Assembly: GCA_031364965.1 (NCBI GenBank)
Contig: JANLXF010000300.1
Location: 1 to 6,119 of the forward strand
Reading direction: 5' to 3'
Length of the DNA: 6,119 bases
Source of the DNA: JAOUEA01 sp031364965
GTDB lineage: Bacteria; Actinomycetota; UBA4738; HRBIN12
A program made the position numbers and the translations under genes. Under the pieces are notes generated by a model, which had not been told where the DNA came from, ran no database searches, and was given only the letters and a program-made list of their open reading frames with translations. Of this stretch, positions 1 through 5,538 are shown piece by piece; positions within the stretch are counted from its first letter, which is position 1, and the number at the start of each line of letters is the position of its first letter.

Positions 1-33
1 ATCATGCCTGCGTCGGCGACGAAGGGCAGGTGC

Positions 34-1263
34 ATGACCACGGTGAACGAGACACGGACCGAGGCTGAGGATCAGATCGAGCTCGTCGAGCGGTTCAGCG
101 CGCACAACTACCACCCCTTGCCCGTCGTGGTCGCCGAGGCCGAGGGCGCCTGGGTCACCGACGTCGAGGGTCGGCGCTACCTCGACATGCTCGCCGCGTA
201 CTCGGCGCTCAACTTCGGGCATCGGCATCCCGACCTCGTCCGTGTCGCGCACGAGCAGCTCGACCGCGTGACCCTCACCTCCCGCGCGTTCCACAACGAC
301 CGGCTCGGCCCGTTCTGCGAAGGGCTGGCCGCGCTCTGCGGCATGGAGATGGTCCTGCCGATGAACACCGGCGCCGAGGCCGTCGAGACCGCGGTCAAGA
401 CCGCTCGTCGCTGGGGCTACGACGTCAAGGGCGTGCCGGAGGACCAGGCGAAGATCGTCGTCTGCGCCGGGAACTTCCACGGGCGCACGATCACGATCGT
501 GAGCTTCTCGTCCGACCCGTCGGCCTGGACCGGCTTCGGCCCGCTCACCCCGGGGTTCGTGACGGTGCCCTACGGCGACGCCGCAGCGCTCGAGCAGGCG
601 CTCGCCGACCCCACCGTGGTCGGGTTCCTCGTGGAACCGATCCAGGGAGAGGCCGGCGTCGTCGTCCCGCCCGACGGGTATCTGCGCCGCGCGCGCGAGC
701 TGTGCACCGAGCGCAACGTGCTGTTGATCGCCGACGAGATCCAGTCGGGCCTCGGACGCACCGGCCGCACCTTCGCGTGCGAGCACGAGGGCGTCGTGCC
801 CGACATCTACGTGCTCGGCAAGGCGCTCGGGGGTGGCATCGTGCCGATCAGCGCTGTGGTCTCGACCCGCGACGTCCTCGGGGTCTTCCGCCCGGGCGAG
901 CACGGCTCGACCTTCGGCGGGAACCCGCTCGCGTGCGCGGTGGGGCTCGAGGTGCTGCGCCTGCTCGGCACGGGCGAGTTCCAGGCTCGCGCCGACTCGA
1001 TGGGCACCGCCCTGATCGAGCGCCTGCGCGCCGAGGCGCCGCCATCGGTGACCGAGGTTCGTGGCAAGGGGCTCTGGGTCGGGATCGAGCTCACCCCCGG
1101 GGGTGCGCCGGCCCGCGCCGTCTGTGAACGCCTGATGGACATGGGCGTGCTCGCCAAGGACACCCACGAGACCACCGTGCGCCTCGCGCCGCCGCTCGTC
1201 GTCTCCCAGGAGGACCTCGACTGGGCGACCGAGCGGATCCTCACCGCCCTCGGCGAACGGTAG
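34..1263 (+). CDS. rocD: Ornithine aminotransferase (ornithine--oxo-acid transaminase), PLP class III
   Basis: The enzyme moves the delta-amino group of L-ornithine to 2-oxoglutarate, giving glutamate semialdehyde (which cyclises to pyrroline-5-carboxylate) and glutamate. It is a cytosolic step linking arginine/ornithine and proline/glutamate metabolism. Seen, numbering from the ATG at 34 (409 aa, about the usual family length): the OAT-typical block MNTGAEAVETAVKTARRWGY (110-129), GNFHGRT (146-152, with the Arg expected to contact substrate), IQGEAG (203-208), DEIQSGLGRTG (234-244, Asp facing the PLP pyridine nitrogen), LGKALGGG (261-268, Schiff-base Lys263), TFGGNP (293-298) and a C-terminal RLAPPLVV (383-390). 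These favour OAT over acetylornithine or GABA aminotransferases. An in-frame ATG at 4 would add ten residues, but GAAGGG at 21-26 sits 7 nt before the ATG at 34, and the extra residues do not look like family sequence. The gene is intact and probably co-transcribed with the next one. Confidence 0.94.
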   Translation: MTTVNETRTEAEDQIELVERFSAHNYHPLPVVVAEAEGAWVTDVEGRRYLDMLAAYSALNFGHRHPDLVRVAHEQLDRVTLTSRAFHNDRLGPFCEGLAALCGMEMVLPMNTGAEAVETAVKTARRWGYDVKGVPEDQAKIVVCAGNFHGRTITIVSFSSDPSAWTGFGPLTPGFVTVPYGDAAALEQALADPTVVGFLVEPIQGEAGVVVPPDGYLRRARELCTERNVLLIADEIQSGLGRTGRTFACEHEGVVPDIYVLGKALGGGIVPISAVVSTRDVLGVFRPGEHGSTFGGNPLACAVGLEVLRLLGTGEFQARADSMGTALIERLRAEAPPSVTEVRGKGLWVGIELTPGGAPARAVCERLMDMGVLAKDTHETTVRLAPPLVVSQEDLDWATERILTALGER

Positions 1264-1265
1264 CG

Positions 1266-1898
1266 ATGGACCGGCGGTTCCGTCCGGGTGAGCGGGTGGC
1301 GCTCCGGGAGGTATGGGGCGACCGGGTGTTCTACGCGCGACCGGCCACCGTCGTCGAGGACACGCCGAGCCGTTCGATGTTCTACGTGCCGCCCGTCGTG
1401 CGTTCGCTCGAGCCTCAGGACGACGAAGGCACCCCGCTGCGGATCCCCGACCGCGAATGGCACCTGGAAGGGCGCGAGGTCCGCCACCACCCCTTCTTGT
1501 CCTTCGCGTTCCCCGACACGCCCTACGCGGTGCTCGCGAGCTGGGACCGGGATGCCGGCCCGTTCCGCGGCTGGTACATCAACCTGCAATCCCCTCTGCG
1601 TCGGACCGAGGTCGGATTCGATACGCGGGAGCACGTGCTCGACGTCTTGATCCCCCCCGATCGCTCGTCCTGGTCCTGGAAGGATGAGGACGAACTGGCC
1701 GAGGCCGTCGATCGGGGGCTGTTCACCCCCGCAGAAGCCGAGGGGTTCCGTGCCGCCGGCGAGCGCGCCGTCGAGCACGTCCTGCTTCGTGAACCGCCGT
1801 TCGACGAGGACTGGGAAGACTGGCGCCCGGACCCCGCCTGGGAGATCCCCCAGCTCCCCGAGGGCGTCGCGCAGGTCGCGGTGTCGACCGCCCTCTGA
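1266..1898 (+). CDS. DUF402 family protein (FomD/Ntdp-like nucleotide phosphatase)
   Basis: This 210-aa cytoplasmic protein belongs to the DUF402 family. Characterised members are metal-dependent hydrolases: staphylococcal Ntdp acts on nucleoside tri- and diphosphates, and FomD acts on a cytidylyl-phosphonate in fosfomycin synthesis. Seen: the signature stretch with GWYINLQSP (102-110), RRTEVGFDT (112-120), LDVLIPPD (125-132) and WSWKDEDELAEA (136-147). The clustered Asp/Glu residues (D119, D126, D140, D142 and neighbours) are of the kind that bind metal in this family. An acidic, Trp/Pro-rich tail (FDEDWEDWRPDPAWEIP, 179-195) follows the core. The ATG lies 2 nt after the rocD stop without a strong ribosome binding site of its own, so translation is probably coupled to rocD. 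A run of seven C at 1652-1658 lies inside the conserved core but the frame stays sensible through it. The physiological substrate cannot be read from sequence, and no fosfomycin genes are nearby. Confidence 0.85.
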   Translation: MDRRFRPGERVALREVWGDRVFYARPATVVEDTPSRSMFYVPPVVRSLEPQDDEGTPLRIPDREWHLEGREVRHHPFLSFAFPDTPYAVLASWDRDAGPFRGWYINLQSPLRRTEVGFDTREHVLDVLIPPDRSSWSWKDEDELAEAVDRGLFTPAEAEGFRAAGERAVEHVLLREPPFDEDWEDWRPDPAWEIPQLPEGVAQVAVSTAL

Positions 1899-1940
1899 TC
1901 TCCCCGTCGCCGTCGGCCCCCAGTGGCGCCCTTCGCCGGA

Positions 1941-1969
1941 TTGACAACCCCGCGACGCTGCCGCAGGCT
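1941..1969 (+). promoter_or_regulatory. Candidate sigma70-type promoter for the small gene and the ligase-like gene
   Basis: A perfect -35 hexamer TTGACA (1941-1946) is followed after 17 nt by CAGGCT (1964-1969). CAGGCT keeps the second-position A and final T of a -10 box, as many GC-rich actinobacterial -10 elements do. A start site near 1976 would give a leader of about 26 nt containing the AGGAGG at 1990. The site lies in the only intergenic gap of about 100 nt in the window, right after the DUF402 gene. The weak -10 keeps confidence moderate. Confidence 0.45.
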
Positions 1970-1989
1970 CCGCGCCAACGCCGACCGAC

Positions 1990-1995
1990 AGGAGG
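1990..1995 (+). promoter_or_regulatory. Consensus ribosome binding site fixing the GTG start at 2003
   Basis: AGGAGG is an exact Shine-Dalgarno match, 7 nt upstream of the GTG at 2003. It is the best ribosome binding site in the window. It is the main reason to accept the short reading frame at 2003-2158 as a real gene rather than a chance opening. Confidence 0.8.
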
Positions 1996-2002
1996 ATCTG
2001 CC

Positions 2003-2158
2003 GTGGGAGAGAAGGGCAACGACGCGCAGGACGTACTGGCAGCGCTCCAGTCGCAATCGCCGGAGCTCGCCAGCAAGGCGCTCGAGATCTACACGAAGTA
2101 CCAGGAGGCGCAGATCGCCAGGGCCGGCGTGGACGCGATCGATACCCCCGAGGCCTGA
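2003..2158 (+). CDS. Small acidic protein of unknown function (51 aa)
   Basis: I do not recognise this protein. It runs from GTG at 2003 to TGA at 2156-2158, with a perfect ribosome binding site and a candidate promoter just upstream. The sequence begins MGEKGNDAQDVLAALQSQ and ends with VDAIDTPEA. Residues about 8-41 look strongly helical and amphipathic (for example SPELASKALEIYTKYQEAQ, 19-37). It carries nine acidic against four basic residues, three lysines (4, 25, 32), no cysteine, no signal peptide and no membrane segment. It is therefore probably a small soluble cytoplasmic protein. The stop lies 12 nt before the ATG of the ligase-like membrane protein, so the two are probably co-translated. 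It could be a partner or substrate of that protein, or simply a small conserved hypothetical. It lacks the C-terminal GGQ/GGE of Pup and the EDWGE-like end of LysW carrier proteins. Confidence 0.72.
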   Translation: MGEKGNDAQDVLAALQSQSPELASKALEIYTKYQEAQIARAGVDAIDTPEA

Positions 2159-2170
2159 ACCGGTTCCCGC

Positions 2171-4198
2171 ATGACCCGGCATCGCCCCACTCCCGCGGCG
2201 GCCGCGAACGACGTGTTCGCACGTCTGCTGGCCCCCCACCACGATCCGCTGCCGCTGCTCGGCGTCGAGCAGGAGTTCTCGGTCTGCGACGCGGCCGGCG
2301 AGCCGGTCGACTTCCGTGAGCTGATCCACCACCTCGAGATCCCCGGCCGTCGGGTCGACCCCGGCGACCCGAACGCCTACCGGTTGCCCTGGGGTGCGGC
2401 GCTTACCGCCGACGGCCCCGAGGCCGAGATCGCCACGGCGCCCATCGAGGTGGCTCCCGGCGCACCGAGTCGCGCCGCTCGCGAGACGGCCGCCACCTCG
2501 GCGATGCTCGCAGGCGCGCTCCCGGCGGGGGTGATGCTCCGCGGCTATTCGACCCATCTCAGCGTGAGCGCGCCCGAGGCGCACCTCGCTCGCACGGCGT
2601 CGCTCTACGCCTCGACCTTCGCGCTCGCGCTGATGCTCTTGAGCGACGAGCTCGACACGCCGGGCATCCTGATCCGGCCCAGGCCCGGGCGGCTCGAGCT
2701 CTGCCTCGAACACGTCGAGGGCGATCGGCTCGCGGCTCTGGTCCTGTTCGCGGCGGGCTCCGTCGCCGCGGTGACGCGCGCCGTACGCGATCGGACCCTC
2801 GAGGGGCTTCCGACCCCGGTCGCCCTGTCGGTGGCTCCCGCCACCGCGCGGTTCGGTTGGTACGTGGACCGGCGCGCGGTCGGCGTCGACCTCCATGCGC
2901 GGGGGCGCGCCACCGAGGTCGTCCTGGACCCCGACGGCCGAGCGACCGCGCAGGACCACCTCGTCGCCGGCTGGGAACACGTACGCCGCGAGCTTGAGAC
3001 CCAGGGTCTCGACGACCCCGCGGCGCGGGCGACGCTCGAGGCCCTCGTGCGCGGCGACCTGCCGCTGCCGAGCGAGACCCGGCCGCGCGCCGTCCGTGGT
3101 CGGGAACAGGTCGAACCCCCCGCGGTCACCCCGTTCGGCGATCTCCTGCGCCCGCGCGTACGTCCCGCGTTCGTGATCGAGGCCGCCTGGGCCACGTGGG
3201 ACCATTCGATCTTCCGGTTCGTCGCCGGCCGGCGGACCGCGTATGCCTGCATCCCGCGCGGCTCGCTCTCACGGTTCCTGCAGCTTGCGGACGAGGGTGG
3301 CCTCGACGCGGTCGTTCTCCGCTACCTCGACGCGACCGAGGGCGCTCGGCCGCTGCTCGAGGCCGGGCAGACCGGTGAGCCGGGACTGTACGACGTGGTC
3401 GGAGCCGGCAAGGCGCTCCTGCCCGACGAACCCGGGCTGGGGTTCACGGGCGGAGGGCCCCGCCGCGGCAAGCGGCGCCACCAGGAACGGGGTCAGCAAC
3501 ACGACGGCGGCCGGGGCGAGGCGGCCCGCCAGGCTCCCCCGACAGCTCCCTCGCCACCGCCCGCCACCTCCGGCTGGTCCTCGAAGGCGAAGTTCGGGGT
3601 AGCCGCGGTCGCGGCGTTCGTGATCGGCGGGGCAGCGATCGCGTTCGCACTCGGCGGGGACGACGAGACGGTGGCGACCGTGGCGACGCCGACATCGGCG
3701 CTCTCCCCGAGCACCGGATCCGAGCCTTCGGCCTCACCCACGACGGCCGGCCCGCAACCTGCTGGGCAGGCGCACGTCGACGGCACCTACGCCTACGTCG
3801 GGGGGAACTCCGGCGTGATCCCCCCGAGCCTCGTGTTCGCCTCCTCGTGTGCCGAGGGTCCGTGCGGCTCGCGGGTGACGGGGCGCACCGGCGGCTCGAA
3901 GGCGCCGGTCGCCTTCAGTGCTTCCTTCAGCGGCGGCAGGTACACGGGCGGCGGTTCGGCCGACCCCGGCTGTCCCCCCCCGCCGCAGTACGACCCCAAC
4001 GCGAAATGGCCCGTGTCGTTCGAGTACCGCCTCAGGGTGTTCGACGCCAAGATCGTGAACGGGGTGTGGACGGCGACGCTCCTGAGCGGGACGGTCCACG
4101 TGCAGGCACCGAAGGTCACGACCTTCCAGGGCGGCACGGATCACATCTGCAACAAGGCGAACTTCACGGCCGACGTCACCTACCGCCTGAAGGGATAG
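2171..4198 (+). CDS. GCS/GS-fold ligase-like protein fused to a membrane anchor and a cysteine-containing extracytoplasmic domain
   Basis: This 675-aa protein appears to have four parts. (a) Residues about 25-300 resemble the glutamate-cysteine ligase type 2/glutamine synthetase fold. They contain LLGVEQEF (29-36), an acidic strand AEIATAPIEV (85-94), GYSTHLSVS (125-133), RPRPGRLELCLEH (169-181) and ARFGWYVDRRAVGVD (226-240). These parallel the metal- and ATP-binding strands and the late Arg-rich segment of such ligases. (b) Residues about 300-425 are unassigned. (c) Residues 430-474 form a basic then Pro-rich linker (RRGKRRHQER), followed by one hydrophobic helix at 475-495. The positive-inside rule puts the N-terminal part in the cytoplasm. 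(d) A Ser/Thr/Pro stalk (500-535) leads to a beta-rich domain with Cys560, 565, 601 and 660, a likely pair of disulfides outside the membrane. The substrate is unknown; family ligases join a carboxylate to an amine using ATP. The ATG has no strong ribosome binding site and follows the small gene by 12 nt, suggesting coupling. A sequencing or natural frameshift joining two genes near residue 430 is possible, but no start codon or ribosome binding site for a separate second gene is evident there. Confidence 0.7.
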   Translation: MTRHRPTPAAAANDVFARLLAPHHDPLPLLGVEQEFSVCDAAGEPVDFRELIHHLEIPGRRVDPGDPNAYRLPWGAALTADGPEAEIATAPIEVAPGAPSRAARETAATSAMLAGALPAGVMLRGYSTHLSVSAPEAHLARTASLYASTFALALMLLSDELDTPGILIRPRPGRLELCLEHVEGDRLAALVLFAAGSVAAVTRAVRDRTLEGLPTPVALSVAPATARFGWYVDRRAVGVDLHARGRATEVVLDPDGRATAQDHLVAGWEHVRRELETQGLDDPAARATLEALVRGDLPLPSETRPRAVRGREQVEPPAVTPFGDLLRPRVRPAFVIEAAWATWDHSIFRFVAGRRTAYACIPRGSLSRFLQLADEGGLDAVVLRYLDATEGARPLLEAGQTGEPGLYDVVGAGKALLPDEPGLGFTGGGPRRGKRRHQERGQQHDGGRGEAARQAPPTAPSPPPATSGWSSKAKFGVAAVAAFVIGGAAIAFALGGDDETVATVATPTSALSPSTGSEPSASPTTAGPQPAGQAHVDGTYAYVGGNSGVIPPSLVFASSCAEGPCGSRVTGRTGGSKAPVAFSASFSGGRYTGGGSADPGCPPPPQYDPNAKWPVSFEYRLRVFDAKIVNGVWTATLLSGTVHVQAPKVTTFQGGTDHICNKANFTADVTYRLKG

Positions 4199-4234
4199 CT
4201 ACGGGTTGTCGCGCGGCATCCTCCACGGGAAAGT

Positions 4235-4239
4235 AGGAG
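4235..4239 (+). promoter_or_regulatory. Ribosome binding site supporting the ATG at 4242
   Basis: AGGAG lies immediately upstream of the ATG at 4242. Its spacing of 2 nt is shorter than ideal. It still favours this ATG over an in-frame TTG at 4206, which has no purine-rich site before it and would add twelve residues unlike the family. The 43-nt gap from the previous stop (4199-4241) holds no clear promoter or terminator. Confidence 0.5.
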
Positions 4240-4241
4240 CC

Positions 4242-5495
4242 ATGGACGCACCCGACCTCACGGCGCTGCGCGACCGTTTCCCCGCCCTCACCCGGACCGG
4301 CGACGACGGACGCCCTCTGGTGATCGTCGATGCGCCCGGCGGCTCCCAGGTCCCCGACACCGTGATCGAGGCGGTGTCGGCGCGATATCGGAGCGGCGCT
4401 TCGAACATGGACGGCGCGTTCGCGACCAGCCGTGAGCTCGCCGAGGTCGTCGCCGCCGCCCGCCGGGCGGGCGCCGACCTCGTGGGCACCGACCCCGAGC
4501 GCATCGTCTTCGGCCCGAACTCGACCTCGCTGCTGTTCCACGTGGCGCGGTCCCTCACGCGGGCCCTCGGGCCAGGCGACGACGTCGTCGTGACCCGGCT
4601 CGACCACGACGCGAACGTGCGGCCGTGGGTCCTGGCCGCGCGCGACGCCGGTGCGACGTTGCGCTGGGTCGACATCGACCCGGCGGACGCCACACTCGAC
4701 GAGGCCTCGTTCGATGCCGCCCTGACCGAGCGCACCCGCCTCGTGGCGTTCACGCTCGCCTCCAACGGCGTGGGCACGATCACGCCGGCCGCCCGGCTCG
4801 TGCGGCGCGCGAAGGAGATGGGCGCGCTGGTCGCCGTCGACGGCGTCCACCTGGCGCAGCACCGCGCGATCGACTTCGACGCGCTCGGCGCCGACCTGCT
4901 CGCGGTCTCGCCGTACAAGGTCTTCGGTCCCCACCTCGGGATGCTCGCCGCGCGCCCCGGGATCTTGGACGATCTCGACCCGTACCGCGTGCGTCCCGCC
5001 GAGGACTATCCCTCTCCCGAGCGCTGGGAGACCGGCACGCAGAACCACGAGGCGCTCCAGGGATTCGTCGCCGCGGTGGACTACCTCGCCGAAGCGGGCT
5101 CGGCCTACGGCTCGCCCGCCGACGACTCCCGCCGGGCCGCCGTCCGCGCGGCGTTCGGGGCCTTCGCCGCCCACGAGCGTGCACTCGCCCGCCGGTTCCT
5201 GGAAGGGCTCGGCCGCGTCCCCTCGGCACGCCTGTGGGGCATCGGCGATCTCGGCCGCCTCGACGAGCGCACCCCCACGTTCGCGATCCGCCTGGGCGAC
5301 CACCACCCGTTGAAGACCGCCGAGGCGCTCGGGGACCGCGGGATCTTCGTGTGGGACGGGCATTACTACGCGATGGAGCTCTTCGAGCGGCTCGGCCTGC
5401 TCGAGTCCGGCGGCGCCGTTCGGATCGGGTTCTGCCACTACCACACGCACGATGAGGTCGATCGCGTGCTCCAAGCCCTCGACGACCTCGCCTAG
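4242..5495 (+). CDS. Class V aminotransferase, cysteine desulfurase-like protein (TIGR01976-type)
   Basis: This is a 417-aa cytoplasmic PLP enzyme of fold type I. Seen: RFPALTR near the N-terminus (12-18), the FGPNSTSLLFHVARSL cofactor-binding turn (90-105), the DHDANVRPW motif (121-129), VAVDGVHLAQH (197-207, Asp200 for the pyridine nitrogen), SPYKVFGPHLG (223-233, Schiff-base Lys226), ETGTQNHEAL (263-272) and WDGHYYA (371-377). SPYKxFGPHLG with ETGTxNHE is characteristic of the 'cysteine desulfurase-like' group usually annotated TIGR01976, not of true SufS/IscS. The end, VRIGFCHYHTHDEVD (393-407), aligns with the group's usual RxGxxHYNTxEEVD. I see no SufS-type loop with its catalytic Cys: Cys398 is the only cysteine in the protein and sits in the wrong context. 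Sulfur transfer is therefore unproven, and the reaction could be a desulfurase, lyase or other class V reaction. Its partner may be the sulfolipid-type gene 43 nt downstream. Confidence 0.88.
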   Translation: MDAPDLTALRDRFPALTRTGDDGRPLVIVDAPGGSQVPDTVIEAVSARYRSGASNMDGAFATSRELAEVVAAARRAGADLVGTDPERIVFGPNSTSLLFHVARSLTRALGPGDDVVVTRLDHDANVRPWVLAARDAGATLRWVDIDPADATLDEASFDAALTERTRLVAFTLASNGVGTITPAARLVRRAKEMGALVAVDGVHLAQHRAIDFDALGADLLAVSPYKVFGPHLGMLAARPGILDDLDPYRVRPAEDYPSPERWETGTQNHEALQGFVAAVDYLAEAGSAYGSPADDSRRAAVRAAFGAFAAHERALARRFLEGLGRVPSARLWGIGDLGRLDERTPTFAIRLGDHHPLKTAEALGDRGIFVWDGHYYAMELFERLGLLESGGAVRIGFCHYHTHDEVDRVLQALDDLA

Positions 5496-5496
5496 C

Positions 5497-5502
5497 TACA
5501 AT
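5497..5502 (+). promoter_or_regulatory. Candidate -10 element upstream of the SQD1 homologue
   Basis: TACAAT (one mismatch from TATAAT) starts one base after the stop codon of the class V aminotransferase gene. It lies 36 nt before the ATG at 5539, and such an AT-rich hexamer stands out in this GC-rich sequence. No convincing -35 hexamer is found 16-18 nt upstream and there is no extended TGn motif. The downstream gene may be read mainly from an upstream promoter, with this as an optional internal start. Confidence 0.28.
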
Positions 5503-5538
5503 CCACCCGTTCCCACCCGACCCCGGAACGGAGACCTG

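Noticed and set aside
1925..1937. Possible hairpin (GGCG, 5-nt loop, CGCC) after the DUF402 gene as a terminator
   Set aside because: The stem is only four base pairs and no T-run follows; such short repeats are common at this G+C content.
2003..2158. The small gene as a Pup, LysW/ArgW or toxin-antitoxin component
   Set aside because: It has no C-terminal GGQ/GGE or EDWGE, no zinc-binding cysteines, and no toxin-like partner nearby. Only the genomic arrangement resembles Pup systems.
1923..2174. A + strand open frame overlapping the small gene in another frame
   Set aside because: It has no ribosome binding site and an Arg/Ser/Pro-rich product, whereas the overlapping frame at 2003-2158 has a perfect ribosome binding site and a coherent helical product.
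807..2222. Minus-strand open frame of 471 codons
   Set aside because: It is antisense to rocD and DUF402, of low complexity (Arg/Pro/Ser-rich), and has no ribosome binding site or family signature.
1523..3205. Long open frame on the minus strand (560 codons) across DUF402, the small gene and the ligase-like gene
   Set aside because: The product is Arg/Gly-rich with no recognisable motif and lies antisense to well-supported genes. Such frames are expected where third codon positions are nearly all G or C.
4176..5474. Minus-strand open frame of 432 codons opposite the class V aminotransferase
   Set aside because: It mirrors a gene with clear PLP motifs. The antisense product is rich in Arg/Gly/Glu without domains.
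4196..5499. The same 7-mer TAGCTAC at the stop codons of two successive genes (4196-4202 and 5493-5499), with identical 43-nt gaps after both
   Set aside because: Sequence beyond the 7-mer differs and the gap contents are unrelated, so this is probably coincidence rather than a repeat or site.
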